Shown here: one piece after another, positions 15,950 through 32,516 of the stretch | How positions within the stretch are numbered: position 1 is the stretch's first letter | Layout of the letters: every line of letters starts with the position of its first letter | NCBI RefSeq assembly: GCF_001482405.1 | Contig: NZ_LPXO01000009.1 | Coordinates: 97,053 to 161,052 of the forward strand | From: Pseudoponticoccus marisrubri | GTDB taxonomy: Bacteria > Pseudomonadota > Alphaproteobacteria > Rhodobacterales > Rhodobacteraceae | Direction of reading: 5' to 3' | DNA length: 64,000 bases | Notes under the pieces: model-generated | What the model was told of the DNA's origin: nothing | Database searches by the model: none | What the model saw: only the letters and a program-made list of their open reading frames with translations | Made by a program: the position numbers and the translations under genes

Positions 15950-17164
15950 TCAGGCCACCGCGTGGGCCAGCGCGCATTGCTTCCACAGCACGGTCAGCGC
16001 GTCGACCAGGTGGTCGATATCGGCATCGCTGTGCAGCGGGCCGGGGGTGAAGCGCAGCCGCTCGGTCCCCTTGGGCACGGTCGGGTAGTTGATCGGCTGC
16101 ACGTAGATCCCCCAATCCTTCATCAGGATATCGGCCAGCATGCGGCACTTGACCGGGTCCTTGATCATCACCGGAATGATGTGGCTGGGATTGTCCAGAT
16201 GCGGGATGCCCTGCCGGTCGAGCAGGTGGCGCAGCCGGGCGACCTGGGCGCGCTGCTGCTGCCGCTCGGCATCCGAGTTCTTCAGATGCGCGATCGAGAC
16301 CTGCGCCGCCGCCGCCACGGCCGGGGGCAGGGCGGTGGTGAAGATGAACCCGGACGAGAAGGAGCGGATGAAGTCGCACAGCGCGTGGCTGCCGGTGATA
16401 TAGCCGCCCATGCAGCCATAGGCCTTGCCCAGCGTGCCCTCGATCAGGGTGATGCGGTCGGCCAGGCCCAGCTCCTCGGAGATGCCGCCGCCGCGCGGGC
16501 CGTAGAGCCCCACGGCATGCACCTCGTCGAGATAGGTCATGGCGCCGTGCTTCTCGGCCACCTCGACGATCTCGGCCATCGGGCAGATGTCGCCATCCAT
16601 GGAATAGACCGACTCGAAGGCCACGATCTTGGGCGCGTTGGCGGGCAGCGCGGCCAGCTTGCGGTCGAGATCCTCGGGGTCGTTATGCTTCCAGATGACC
16701 TTCTGCGCGCGGGAATGGCGGATGCCCTCGATCATGCTGGCATGGTTGAGCGCGTCCGACAGGATCACGCAATCGGGCAGGCGCGCGCCCAGCGTCCCCA
16801 GCGCCGCCCAGTTCGAGACATAGCCCGAGGTGAAGAGCAGCGCGCTGTCCTTGCCATGCAGGTCGGCCAGCTCGGCCTCGAGCTGCACGTGATGGTGGTT
16901 GGTGCCCGAGATGTTGCGCGTGCCGCCCGCCCCGGTGCCGCATTGCTGGACGACCTCGGTCATGCGGGCGATCACGTCGGGGTGCTGGCCCATGCCCAGA
17001 TAGTCGTTCGAGCACCAGACGGTGACCCGGTCGGGCGCATCGTCATCGTGGCAGCGGGCGGCCGGGAAGGCGCCGCAATCGCGTTCCAGCTCGGCAAAGA
17101 TGCGGTAATTGCCATCCGCCTTCAGGGTGTCGAGCTGCGCGGTGAAGAGTGCGTCAAACTCCAT
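15950..17164 (-). CDS. hemA: 5-aminolevulinate synthase
   Basis: PLP enzyme condensing glycine and succinyl-CoA to 5-aminolevulinate, the first tetrapyrrole step. The 404-residue protein starts [20 protein letters not shown] and has [14 protein letters not shown], the substrate/PLP region [17 protein letters not shown] and the Schiff-base lysine in [15 protein letters not shown]. Length and motifs are normal. It closes the bchF-to-hemA superoperon; its start overlaps the end of puhE by 11 bp. Confidence 0.97.
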   Translation of the reverse strand: MEFDALFTAQLDTLKADGNYRIFAELERDCGAFPAARCHDDDAPDRVTVWCSNDYLGMGQHPDVIARMTEVVQQCGTGAGGTRNISGTNHHHVQLEAELADLHGKDSALLFTSGYVSNWAALGTLGARLPDCVILSDALNHASMIEGIRHSRAQKVIWKHNDPEDLDRKLAALPANAPKIVAFESVYSMDGDICPMAEIVEVAEKHGAMTYLDEVHAVGLYGPRGGGISEELGLADRITLIEGTLGKAYGCMGGYITGSHALCDFIRSFSSGFIFTTALPPAVAAAAQVSIAHLKNSDAERQQQRAQVARLRHLLDRQGIPHLDNPSHIIPVMIKDPVKCRMLADILMKDWGIYVQPINYPTVPKGTERLRFTPGPLHSDADIDHLVDALTVLWKQCALAHAVA

Positions 17165-17966
17165 TTGGATCCTCCCGGGTGGTCTCGTTCAAAGCAGGGG
17201 GCGCGGGCAGCATCCAGCGCCAGAGTTTCGCGTCGGGCAAGGGCAGCACCATGAGCCAGTGCTCGGCCAGTGCCAGAAGGGTGATCGCGGTCAGCAGGGC
17301 AAAGCCGGTCGCGGAGCCTGCGGTCTCGGCGGCCAGCAGCCGTTCCAGCCAGCAGGCGGCGGCGAGGCTCAGCGCGGTGACCGAGGCGGGAAAGAGCCAG
17401 TTCAGGCTGCGCTGCCGGAAATGGCTGGGCAGATGGGCCAGCGCGGCGGGCAGGAACTCGGTATTGATGTGCGGCACGCCGAGATAGAGGTTCAGCTTGG
17501 CCGAGACGCGGGCGAAATAGAGCACCACGAATGTCCAGAGCCCGGCGGGATTGGCCGCGCCCCAGCCGGTCAGAAGCAGCCCGGCCAGCGCGGCGGCCAG
17601 TGCCATCTCGTGATAGGCGACCGTGCCCCAGGCGCGCAGGAAGCGCTCCCATTCCGGCAGGCGGGGCGGGCAGGGACGGCGCACCGGGCCGGTCACGGTG
17701 CCGGTGAGAAACGCGAACTCGATCCAGCCCCAGATCAGCAGCGCCGCGACGAAGCCCTGGTAGGCGGCGCCCGTGCCGGTGCCGGGCAGCGAGACGAGGT
17801 AGAGCCAGAGGCCCAGCCCCAGCACCGGCAGCCCGGCCAGCGTCGCGGCCTGCGCGGCGCGCGGGCCGCGGCGGTCGACCATGCGCACCACGACGAGGAT
17901 CGCCCCGGTGGAGAACCACCAGAGAAAGAGCGCGGCCAGCCCCGCGATCCAGGGCGACCCGGTCAT
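17154..17966 (-). CDS. puhE: Photosynthetic complex putative assembly protein PuhE
   Basis: Polytopic membrane protein of the DUF3623 family found only in purple-bacterial photosynthesis clusters; PuhE mutants of Rhodobacter have altered reaction centre assembly and pigment level. The 270-residue protein has about seven hydrophobic helices, and [20 protein letters not shown] near 157-176 is a strong family signature. It lies between acsF and hemA, as usual. Confidence 0.92.
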   Translation of the reverse strand: MTGSPWIAGLAALFLWWFSTGAILVVVRMVDRRGPRAAQAATLAGLPVLGLGLWLYLVSLPGTGTGAAYQGFVAALLIWGWIEFAFLTGTVTGPVRRPCPPRLPEWERFLRAWGTVAYHEMALAAALAGLLLTGWGAANPAGLWTFVVLYFARVSAKLNLYLGVPHINTEFLPAALAHLPSHFRQRSLNWLFPASVTALSLAAACWLERLLAAETAGSATGFALLTAITLLALAEHWLMVLPLPDAKLWRWMLPAPPALNETTREDPNGV

Positions 17967-18062
17967 GCCGGGGCCCCGGGCGCAAGGGTACGCGCCGCGC
18001 AGCCCTGCCGGCCGGCGCGGGCGCCGGGAAGGATGGCAGAGGAAGGCGCGGCGCGACCCATC

Positions 18063-19202
18063 TCAGTAGGCCGGCTGCAGCCGGACCTCGGCCGGGCGGT
18101 CATGCCGCTTGGCCGGGATCGTGTAGAGCGCGGCAAAGGCGCGGGCCGCCCGCGCGCTGCCCCAGAGATTGCCCAGCCAGCCCGAGAGCCCGCCGCGCGT
18201 CTTGGCGGCGGCGATATCGACATTGGCCTTGTGCAGCCGCTCGAGATTGCGCTGCCAGCGCGGATGCTCGATATCCAGCGTGATCGGGAAGATCTGCGTG
18301 GTGATCGCCGAGGTCTTGGTGAAGACCTCATGCGCGTACCAGTCGGGATCGACGCCAAGCGCCTCGTGGAAGGCCGGGCGCTGATGGTCGCGCACATACA
18401 TGGTGGCATAGACCGCGGTCAGGAAGAACTTGATCCACCAGACATTGTGGCCCGAGGTCAGCTTGGGGTCGGTCTTCATCAGCAGGGCAAAGGCCTCGCC
18501 ATGGCGGAACTCGTCATTGCACCATTCCTCGAACCATTTGAAGATCGGGTGGAAGCGGTGCTCGGGATGCTGCTCGAGATGGCGGAAGATCGTGATGTAG
18601 CGGGCATAGCCGATCTTTTCCGACAGGTAGGTGGCGTAGTAGATGAACTTGGGCCGGAAATAGGTGTATTTCTTCTTCTGCGTCAGGAAGCCCAGGTTCA
18701 CCGCGACACCGGCCTCGCGCAGCGCGTCATTGATGAAGCCCGCATGCCGCGCCTCGTCGCGCGCCATCAGCTGGAAGAGCTGCGTGACCTCCTTGTTCGA
18801 TCCGCGGCGCTTCATCTCCTTGTAGAGCACGCAGCCCGAGAACTCGGCCGTGCAGGAAGAGATCAGGAAGTCGATGAATTCCTTCTTCAGCCCCGGCTCC
18901 ATGTTGTCCCAGTCGACATGGTCCCAATCCGCGGTCTTGCGGAAATGGCCCTTGTTGGGGTCGGCCACCATCTCGGCGATCAGCGGGTCCCACTCGTCGC
19001 GCACGCCCTCGACGCTGATGGCGTCCAGCTCGTCGAAATCGGTGGTGTAGAAGCGCGGCGTCAGCAGGGTGTTCTGCATCGCGATGGCGGTGGCGCCGGC
19101 GCTGTCCAGCTTGGCCTGTTCCTCCTGGATGGCGAGGCTTTCCTCGGCCGTGGTGGCGTCGGCGGTGTGGCGGGCGGCCTCAGGCATGTTCTGGACGTTC
19201 AT
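18063..19202 (-). CDS. acsF: Mg-protoporphyrin IX monomethyl ester (oxidative) cyclase, aerobic
   Basis: Di-iron oxygen-dependent cyclase forming the isocyclic E ring of bacteriochlorophyll. The 379-residue protein has the carboxylate/histidine motifs LMARDEARHAGFIND and WFEEWCNDEFRHGEAF that bind the two irons. Start is the ATG at 19202 (MNVQNMPEAARH), which overlaps the stop of the upstream small gene (ATGA). No bchE is seen here, which fits aerobic life, though bchE could lie elsewhere. Confidence 0.97.
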   Translation of the reverse strand: MNVQNMPEAARHTADATTAEESLAIQEEQAKLDSAGATAIAMQNTLLTPRFYTTDFDELDAISVEGVRDEWDPLIAEMVADPNKGHFRKTADWDHVDWDNMEPGLKKEFIDFLISSCTAEFSGCVLYKEMKRRGSNKEVTQLFQLMARDEARHAGFINDALREAGVAVNLGFLTQKKKYTYFRPKFIYYATYLSEKIGYARYITIFRHLEQHPEHRFHPIFKWFEEWCNDEFRHGEAFALLMKTDPKLTSGHNVWWIKFFLTAVYATMYVRDHQRPAFHEALGVDPDWYAHEVFTKTSAITTQIFPITLDIEHPRWQRNLERLHKANVDIAAAKTRGGLSGWLGNLWGSARAARAFAALYTIPAKRHDRPAEVRLQPAY

Positions 19203-19495
19203 AGCGTCACCTCTTCGGAGAAGGAGAACTCGCACAGTTCCATGACCTCGAAATCGCCGGTCATGCGGGTCCAGAGCCGTTCCAGCGCCGAGGCGCGGAC
19301 GATGATCGCCTCGCGGTCCTCTGTCACGATCTCGCCGAAGGGGGCCATGATCTCGGGGCCCTTCACCTGCACCTCGTCACCGGGATAGATCACGGCGCCG
19401 TTGTTGAAGCGCACATGCGCGTGCAGGCTTTCGAATTTGTGAGAGATCTCGACGGTGCAGGGCGCCCGTTCGATCTCGCGTGTCAGTAGTCCCAT
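19199..19495 (-). CDS. bciE: BciE-like accessory subunit of the AcsF cyclase
   Basis: A 98-residue soluble protein (MGLLTREIERAPCTVEIS...) with no membrane segment, coupled by ATGA overlap to acsF. In Rhodobacter sphaeroides the oxygen-dependent cyclase needs the small auxiliary protein BciE, encoded next to acsF. Size, position and coupling make this the likely orthologue; I rely on gene neighbourhood more than on recalled residue identity. ATG at 19495 is preceded by GGAGG. Confidence 0.7.
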   Translation of the reverse strand: MGLLTREIERAPCTVEISHKFESLHAHVRFNNGAVIYPGDEVQVKGPEIMAPFGEIVTEDREAIIVRASALERLWTRMTGDFEVMELCEFSFSEEVTL

Positions 19496-19515
19496 TATGC
19501 TGTCCTCCCAAGGTT

Positions 19516-19998
19516 TCAGCGTGTCGCGAGCAGCTTGGCGAAGGCGCCCGCGTTGTCGGCACCGAACCCCATCAGGTCGGCGCGCCACCCCGTGACGGGG
19601 TCGATGAGGGCCATGCGGCCGTTCTCGTAGGCTTGCAGCAGGACCGGCCCGTCATCGGGCAGGCGGGCCTTGCCGCGTTCATGCAGGATCACCCGGTGTA
19701 CCCCGGCGATGAAGCCGCCCTGCTCGGGCGCGAGCCGGGCCAGAAGCGTGCCGGTCTCGTCCAGCACGGTGACCGCGCCGGACATCTCGCTGGACAGGTG
19801 CAGCAGACGTTCGGCCTTGACCGGCGAGACCGGTGGCACGGCTTCCAGCGGGCGGTCGGTCAGCCGCGCATAGGTGACGATCAGCAGCGCCGCGACGCAC
19901 ATCCCGGCCATGGCCCGCACGAGGATGCGGGGCACCATCGTGTGCCGGTCGGCATGGATGCGCGGGGGCCGGATCTCGGTCTGGGTCATGCCGCTCAC
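19516..19998 (-). CDS. puhC: Photosynthetic complex assembly protein PuhC
   Basis: Membrane-anchored protein needed for normal amounts and organisation of reaction centre and LH1. The roughly 160-residue protein has one N-terminal transmembrane helix (about 27-43, ILVRAMAGMCVAALLIVTYA) and a periplasmic domain with ERGKARLPDDGPVLLQAYENG. A GTG at 19998 overlaps the puhB stop (GTGA); an ATG at 19989 (MTQTEIRPP) is an equally plausible start. Confidence 0.92.
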   Translation of the reverse strand: MSGMTQTEIRPPRIHADRHTMVPRILVRAMAGMCVAALLIVTYARLTDRPLEAVPPVSPVKAERLLHLSSEMSGAVTVLDETGTLLARLAPEQGGFIAGVHRVILHERGKARLPDDGPVLLQAYENGRMALIDPVTGWRADLMGFGADNAGAFAKLLATR

Positions 19999-20606
19999 TC
20001 CGCCGCCATCGCGATGGCCGTTTCCGGCGCGGCACGCTCATGCGCGCTGACCGCCAGAAGCTGCGCGACCTTCTCGGCATCGGGAATGCAGCGCAGCGCG
20101 GGCTTGGTGCGGAAATGCCAGGGCCGCACATGGGGCCAGCACACCAGGTAGGACAGCCGCGTGTCGCCCAGCGTGGTCAGCGCGATGGTGCCGGTGCCGT
20201 CCCGCGACAGGCTGAGATCGGCGGCGCCGATCTGCCGGTAGGGCAGGTTCAGCGTCACGGTCAGCGCCGCCCCGATGCGCATGGCGACGCGGCGGTTGGT
20301 GATCGTGTAGACCGTGGCGCGCGCCTGCACCCAGGCGGTGAGGATCAGCAGCGCCGCCACGATCCCGGCCAGGATGGCAAAGGGCAGCGCGGCGCCGATC
20401 GCCTGGCCCAGCGGCAGCTGGTCCATCACGGTGGCGAAGCGCCACAGGGCGAGCACGCCGAAGTACCCCATCACCCACCAGAACCCCAGCGCGGACCGGG
20501 TCAGGGCCCACCAGTCGGGGCGGCCCTGCCAGAGGATGCGCTCGCCCTCGGGCGGGCGCTCGGGCAGGCCGCGGACCGGCTCGGTGGCGAAATCGTCGTG
20601 GCTCAT
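19995..20606 (-). CDS. puhB: Photosynthetic complex assembly protein PuhB
   Basis: Membrane protein with a PH-like domain that assists reaction centre assembly. The 203-residue protein starts MSHDDFATEPVRGLPERPPE, followed by GERILWQGRPDWWALTRSAL, a bacterial PH-domain type entry, two or three hydrophobic helices (about 40-95), and TVYTITNRRVAMRIGAALT. The stop overlaps the puhC GTG. Confidence 0.93.
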   Translation of the reverse strand: MSHDDFATEPVRGLPERPPEGERILWQGRPDWWALTRSALGFWWVMGYFGVLALWRFATVMDQLPLGQAIGAALPFAILAGIVAALLILTAWVQARATVYTITNRRVAMRIGAALTVTLNLPYRQIGAADLSLSRDGTGTIALTTLGDTRLSYLVCWPHVRPWHFRTKPALRCIPDAEKVAQLLAVSAHERAAPETAIAMAAE

Positions 20607-20622
20607 TGTGCCCTCCCTTGGC

Positions 20623-21387
20623 TTACAGCTGCGGTTCCAGCCGCGACGGGGTGGCATACAGGACGCCGCCGCCGTAATAGGCCGAGATCTTCTCTTCCTC
20701 GAGCTTGGTCACCCGGTCGTCATGCGCGTGGCGCGGCACGCCGGCGAACTGCGCGGCATAGAGCGTCTTGACGATCGCCTTGGAGCCCCAGAGCCGGACC
20801 AGCGTCATCGGCACCAGCCGCGACCCGCCGCCATCCTCGAGCGTGTATTCCAGGTAGCGCACCAGCTGCTCGGGTTCGTCGACCCACATGTCGGTGACCA
20901 TGCCCACGATCTCGCCATCGCCCGACACCACGGGCAGCCCGCGCGGATCCTTGCCGGCGGCCATCACGAAGCTGTCCAGCTTGGCCATTGGCACGATCTT
21001 GGGATGGCCGCGCGCATCCAGCTCGGGCTCGTCGCGGCGCGGCGCCCAGGAGGCCGGCCCGACCCCGTCGGCCAGCGGATCGCCTGTGGGCTCGTAGGGA
21101 AAGCCGTTCGCCGTGGCGGTGCGCGCCAGCGCGATGTCGCTGCGGTCCGGCGCCTGGCCCGAGGGCACGGTGACCGGGTCGCGGCCATGCGGCAGCAGGA
21201 AGGTCTTGTCGTCCGGCACCGGGAACAGGCCCTGGTTGGCGGCCTCGTTGCCTTCCTCGTCCTGAAGGGGATAGCCCTCGCGCATGTTCTCGCGCTGGAT
21301 GTAGAAGATCAGCAGGGCGAAGAAGCCCCAGAACAGCCAGAGCGTCAGGCTGGCGAGGTCGAAATTGCCGAAAAATGGTTCTGACAT
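20623..21387 (-). CDS. puhA: Photosynthetic reaction centre H subunit
   Basis: H subunit capping the cytoplasmic face of the L-M core and shaping the proton path to QB. The 254-residue protein has a single N-terminal helix (about 10-30, LASLTLWLFWGFFALLIFYI), the RENMREGYPLQ anchor motif, and the cytoplasmic PRC-barrel part with LPVVSGDGEIVGMVTDMWVD and AQFAGVPRHAHDDRVTKLEE. The other reaction centre genes (puf) are not in the window; they probably lie left of crtF. Confidence 0.98.
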   Translation of the reverse strand: MSEPFFGNFDLASLTLWLFWGFFALLIFYIQRENMREGYPLQDEEGNEAANQGLFPVPDDKTFLLPHGRDPVTVPSGQAPDRSDIALARTATANGFPYEPTGDPLADGVGPASWAPRRDEPELDARGHPKIVPMAKLDSFVMAAGKDPRGLPVVSGDGEIVGMVTDMWVDEPEQLVRYLEYTLEDGGGSRLVPMTLVRLWGSKAIVKTLYAAQFAGVPRHAHDDRVTKLEEEKISAYYGGGVLYATPSRLEPQL

Positions 21388-21406
21388 GGCTAAGGTCCTC
21401 CTGCCG

Positions 21407-22837
21407 TCAGGTGGGGAAATCGGCGAGGCCGATCCGCGACTGGGTGGGGATGCGCGCCGAGCGGCGGCGCACCAGCGGTCCGAGCGCGATGAGCGTGGCG
21501 AAGATCAGCGCGATCTCGGTGTGGTAGACGAAGGAATAGCCGGTGGAGGGGGTGGCCAGCACCTCGCCCCAGCGGCCCGACAGGGCGGCGGCATTGATCG
21601 CGTCGCGCATCCCGCCGCCAAGTGCGATGGACAGGCCTGCCGCCGTGGCCTGCGCCGCGCCCCAGGCCCCCAGCGCCAGGCCACGCCCGGCGCGGCCCTC
21701 GGTCGCCATGGTCATGGCCGCGGTCAGCGTGGCCACCGCGAACAGGCCCCCGCCGAAGCCGATCAGCCCGGCCCCGGCAAAGAACAGCGCGGCGGTCTGC
21801 AGGGGGGCTGCGAAGATCACCGCCGAGAAGGCCACCAGCCCGGCCAGCAGCGCCTGCCCGGCCAGCCGGTAGGGGTTCATGCCATGCGCCAGCTGCCGCG
21901 CGGCCAGCGCAAAGCCCGCCAGCGCGCCCGCCGCCCACATCGCCGTCAGCAAGGTGGTGGAGGAGACCGACAGGCCGAGGATCTCGCCGCCGTAAGGTTC
22001 CAGCAGCACGTCCTGCATGTTGAAGGCCATCGTGCCCAGGAAGACCACGACCAGCAGCCGCCCGGCCTCGCCGCCCACGGTCAGATCGGCCCAGGCGTCG
22101 CGGAACAGCGGCCGCGGCGCGGCGCGCTCCTCCCGGCTCATGGGGCGCACGCGTTCCTGCCGCCAGAGCGCCACCACGTTCAGCAAGAGCCCCGTGATCG
22201 CCGCGCCCTGCACCACGCGGATCAGCGTCAGCGGCGCGTAGTCGCTCAGGAGCCAGCCGATCACCAGCGCCGAGACGCCCATGCCGGCCAGAAACATCAC
22301 GTAGAGCAGTGCGACGACGCGCGGTCGCGTCTCGTCCGAGGCCCGGTCCGAGGCCAGCGCCAGCCCGGCGGTCTGCGTCATGTGCAGCCCCAGCCCGGTC
22401 ATCAGGAAGGCCAGCGCGGCCAGCACCTCGCCGGCGAAGGGCACGTGGTGGATCGGGTCGCCGCCCAGCACCAGCAGCGCGAAGGGCATCACCGCCAGCC
22501 CGCCCATCTGCCAGAGCGAGCCGAACCACAGGTAGGGCACGCGCTTCCAGCCGATGGCGCTGCGATAGGTGTCGCTGCGAAAGCCCAGAAGGGCGCGGAA
22601 AGGCGCCACCAGCACGGGCAGCGCGATCATCACCGCGACCAGCGTGGCGGCCAGGCTCATCTCGACGATCATCACCCGGTTCAGCGTGCCCAGCAGCATG
22701 ACCGAGGCCATGCCCACCGAGACCTGGAACAGCGACAGGCGCAGCAGTTGGCCGAGCGGCAGGTCATCGCTCGCCGCGTCCGCGAAGGGCAGCAACCGGG
22801 TCGACAGGCGCTTGATCTGCTGCGGGCCGAGGATCAT
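21407..22837 (-). CDS. lhaA: LhaA, light-harvesting 1 assembly transporter-like protein (PucC family)
   Basis: Twelve-helix major-facilitator-type protein of the BCD/PucC family that assists LH1 assembly. It has 476 residues from the ATG at 22837 (MILGPQQIKRLSTRLLP), with LGTLNRVMIVEMSLAATLV in the first helix and FRALLGFRSDTYRSAIGWKRVP after the second. The ATG overlaps the bchM stop (ATGA). A paralogue lies at 34955-36259. Position between bchM and puhA is the standard one for lhaA. Confidence 0.93.
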   Translation of the reverse strand: MILGPQQIKRLSTRLLPFADAASDDLPLGQLLRLSLFQVSVGMASVMLLGTLNRVMIVEMSLAATLVAVMIALPVLVAPFRALLGFRSDTYRSAIGWKRVPYLWFGSLWQMGGLAVMPFALLVLGGDPIHHVPFAGEVLAALAFLMTGLGLHMTQTAGLALASDRASDETRPRVVALLYVMFLAGMGVSALVIGWLLSDYAPLTLIRVVQGAAITGLLLNVVALWRQERVRPMSREERAAPRPLFRDAWADLTVGGEAGRLLVVVFLGTMAFNMQDVLLEPYGGEILGLSVSSTTLLTAMWAAGALAGFALAARQLAHGMNPYRLAGQALLAGLVAFSAVIFAAPLQTAALFFAGAGLIGFGGGLFAVATLTAAMTMATEGRAGRGLALGAWGAAQATAAGLSIALGGGMRDAINAAALSGRWGEVLATPSTGYSFVYHTEIALIFATLIALGPLVRRRSARIPTQSRIGLADFPT

Positions 22838-23525
22838 GGCGCGATCTCCAGGGCATGGCTGATGTAGAAGCCGCTGGTCACGCGGCCGAGATCGGTCACC
22901 TTGCCGGGCAGACGCCGGGCCAGCCGGCGCGGCGCCTGCGGCACCATGGTGGGCGAACGGTCGGCGCGCGGGAACAGCCGGCCGGCCTGCCACATCGCCA
23001 TCAGCAACGGCGTGCGCGGCGGCACGGTGAAGACCACCGGCCCGTCACAACGCGCGGCCAGCCGTTCCAGCGCGGAGGCGATGTCGGTCGCGTCGTAATA
23101 GATCAGGCTGTCCATCGCGATCACCGCGTCGAACCGGCCCAGCTGCGGCATCAGCATGTCGCCGGCCTCGAACTGCACGCGCGCCGCCAGCTCCGGCGCC
23201 AGCCGGTCGCGCGCGATCTCGATCAGCGCGGGCGAGATGTCGACCGCCACCACCTCGGCGCCGCGCACGGCCAGCTCGGCCGTGGCCAGCCCCGTACCGC
23301 AGCCGGCATCCAGCACCCGCGCGCCGGCCAGGTCGGCCGGCAACCGCTCCAGCAGCCGCGCCCGCATCGCGTCACGGCCCGCCCGCACGGTCTGGCGGAT
23401 CTTCGAGACCGGCGCGTCCGAGGTCAGCCGCGCCCAGACCTGCGTCGCGGTCTGGTCGAAATAGGTCTCGACCCGGGCGCGGGTGGCCTCGTAGCCCGCC
23501 GGTGCAGATGACAGCCGCCCGCCCA

Positions 23526-23526
<1 letters not shown>
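22834..23526 (-). CDS. bchM: Magnesium-protoporphyrin O-methyltransferase
   Basis: SAM-dependent methylation of the C-13 propionate of Mg-protoporphyrin IX. The 230-residue protein has YFDQTATQVWARLTSDAPVS near the start, and the SAM motif VLDAGCGTGLATAELA about 68-83. The ATG at 23526 overlaps the bchL stop by one base (TGATG). Confidence 0.97.
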
Positions 23527-28084
<4,558 letters not shown>

Positions 28085-28095
<11 letters not shown>

Positions 28096-29629
28096 AGTGA
28101 GCCTTGGCCTCGTAGAGCGTGTCGATGTCGATCTCGTGCTGGCCGCGCATGGCGGCGAAGCTTTCGGTGTTGCGCCGCGCCTTGCCGCGCACGAAGAAGG
28201 GGATTTTCTTCAGCTCGCGCTCGGCCGCGGGGTGCCAGAGGATCTCGGCGCTTTGCGGGGGGTGCGAGAACTCCGCGGCCTCGGCGGGCGCGCCCTCGGG
28301 CTCGGACAGGGGGCGGGGCGCGTGGCCGCCATGGTGGCTGGGCCCGGCGGCGTCGTGGAACTCGAAATCCTCGCGGAACATGGTCAGCAGATGCTCTTCC
28401 AGCCCCATGACCAACGGATGCACCAGCGTGTCGAAGAGCACGTTGGCGCCCTCGGGGCCCATCTGGGGCGAGTAGCGCGCGGGGAAGTCCTGCACGTGCA
28501 CGGGGGCCGAGATCACCGCGCAGGGAATGCCGAGGCGCTTGCCGATATGGCGCTCCATCTGAGTGCCGAGGATCAGCTCGGGCGCCAGCTCGGCGATGCG
28601 CTGCTCGACATCGAGATAATCGTCGGTGATCAGCGCCTCGACCCCGTAATCGCGGGCCAATGCACGGATCGGGCGGGCCTGTTCGCGGTTGTAGCAGCCC
28701 AGCCCCGCCACCTCGAAGCCCATCTCGTCGCGCGCGACGCGGGCCATGACGGCCACATGCGTGCCGTCGCCGAAGATGAAGACACGCTTGCCGGTCAGGT
28801 AGGTGCTGTCGACACTTGAGGAATACCATGGCAGGCGCAGGCGCGACGTGTCGAGCCGCGCCGGCTGGCCGGTAATCGCGGCCAGCTCCGCGACGAAATC
28901 GCGGCAGGCGCCGACGCCGATGGGCACGGTCTTCGTGAAGGGCAGGCCCAGCTCGCGCTCCATCCAGCGGCAGGCGGCCTCGCCCGTTTCGGGATACATC
29001 AGCACGTTGACATGGGCGGCGCCCAGCCGGGCGATGTCGGCGGGCGTCGCGTCATAAGGGGCGGTGACGTTCACGCCGATGCCCATCTCCTCGAGCATGG
29101 CGGCGAGCTCGGTCAGGTCGTCGCGGTGGCGGAAGCCGAGCGCGGTGGCGCCGATCAGGTTGGCCGTGGGGCGCGCGGTCTTCTCGACCGGGCGGGCGAG
29201 GGCCCGCACGATCTGGAAGAAGGTCTCGTCGGCGCCGAAATTCTCCTTGCGCTGGTAGGAGGGCAGCTCGAGCGGGATGACCGGGATCGGCAGGCCCATC
29301 GTCTCGGCCAGCCCGCCCGGATCGTCCTGGATCAGCTCGGCCGTGCAGGAGGCGCCGACCACCATGGCCTGCGGCGCGAAGCGGTCATAGGCGGCATGGG
29401 CCGCCTCGCGGAAAAGGGTGGCGGTGTCCGAACCCAGGTCACGCGCCTGGAAGGTGGTGTAGGTGACCGGCGGGCGGTGGTCGCGCCGCTCGATCATGGT
29501 GAAGAGCAGGTCGGCATAGGTGTCGCCCTGCGGCGCGTGCAGCACGTAGTGCAGCCCCTTCATCGCGGTGGCGACGCGCATGGCGCCCACATGGGGCGGG
29601 CCTTCATATGTCCAGACGGCGAGCTTCAT
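28085..29629 (-). CDS. bchB: Light-independent protochlorophyllide reductase subunit B
   Basis: Nitrogenase-like catalytic subunit that reduces ring D of protochlorophyllide with BchN and BchL. The 514-residue protein starts [20 protein letters not shown], has [16 protein letters not shown], and ends with the C-terminal [24 protein letters not shown] POR domain. Its presence shows that the dark-operative enzyme is used for this step. Confidence 0.98.
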
Positions 29630-29651
29630 GAGCGGGCGGAGCGCCTTTCGT

Positions 29652-29673
29652 GAGTATTTGGGAAGAGAAGAAG
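29652..29673 (+). other. GAGTATTT-type intergenic motif between bchN and bchB
   Basis: GAGTATTTGGGAAGAGAAGA plus AG sits in the 46-bp bchN/bchB gap, on the strand opposite to transcription. It resembles the motif at 24457-24479. Role unknown. Confidence 0.35.
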
Positions 29674-29675
29674 CC

Positions 29676-31733
<2,058 letters not shown>

Positions 31734-32516
31734 ATGCACGGCGACGATCATACCTCGTCAACACAAGACAGCAGCGGCAAGCCGCGCCTCGCGTCCTTTG
31801 CGCGCCAGGTGCTGGGCGAGGTCAGTCAGCGACCCGGCCAGAACCGCAGCGAACGGCATGATGCCTATGGTGTCTGGTTGGCGGATTTCAGCATCACCAC
31901 GGCCTATACGGACCGCGCCGCGCTCGACGAGCTGGAGCGGCGCCGCATGAGTGTCGACGACCTGATCCTGCAGGGCATCCCGCGCGCCTCGGCGCTGCTG
32001 GGGCATCGCTGGATGACCAACGAGCTGAGCTTTGCCCGGGTGTCGCTGGGCTCGGCGCGGCTGTTCGGGCTGTGCCGCTCGGTGACGGCGGACTGGTCGC
32101 GGGTCAGCCCGCTGGAATCCGGCCTGTCGGTGCTGCTGTGCACGATCGATTTCGAGGATCACCTGATCGGCGCTTCGGTGCTGGCCTACAAGCTGCGCAA
32201 GGCCGGGCACTCGGTGCGCAGCATGACCAAGGCCACGCCCGAGCAGATTGTCGAGAAACTGGACGTCGGGTCGTATGATTGCCTGATGCTGTCCGCCTCG
32301 ACCCTCGACAGCCTTGCATCCATCGAACGGGCGGTTAAACACGTTCGGACCGCTGCTTGCGTCCAGCCGACGATCATCCTGGGCGGCGCGATCCTGTCCG
32401 AGGTGGACGGGTTGAAGAACAAGACGGGCGTGGACCTGGTGACGAGCGACATCAATACGGCCCTCGGCCAACTGGTCGGTGCGGCACCTGCTCCGCTGCC
32501 GAAAGTGGCTGAGTGA
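31734..32516 (+). CDS. ppaA: PpaA/AerR, B12-binding antirepressor partner of PpsR
   Basis: Cobalamin-binding regulator that counteracts PpsR/CrtJ in response to light and oxygen. The 260-residue protein has an N-terminal helical part and a B12-binding Rossmann domain: LLCTIDFEDHLIGASVLAYK near 138-157 with the candidate cobalt-ligand histidine, then LMLSASTLDSLASIERAV and TIILGGAILSEVDGL. Strong Shine-Dalgarno (GGGGGGAAGG) precedes the ATG at 31734. Its stop overlaps the ppsR start. Confidence 0.93.
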   Translation: MHGDDHTSSTQDSSGKPRLASFARQVLGEVSQRPGQNRSERHDAYGVWLADFSITTAYTDRAALDELERRRMSVDDLILQGIPRASALLGHRWMTNELSFARVSLGSARLFGLCRSVTADWSRVSPLESGLSVLLCTIDFEDHLIGASVLAYKLRKAGHSVRSMTKATPEQIVEKLDVGSYDCLMLSASTLDSLASIERAVKHVRTAACVQPTIILGGAILSEVDGLKNKTGVDLVTSDINTALGQLVGAAPAPLPKVAE

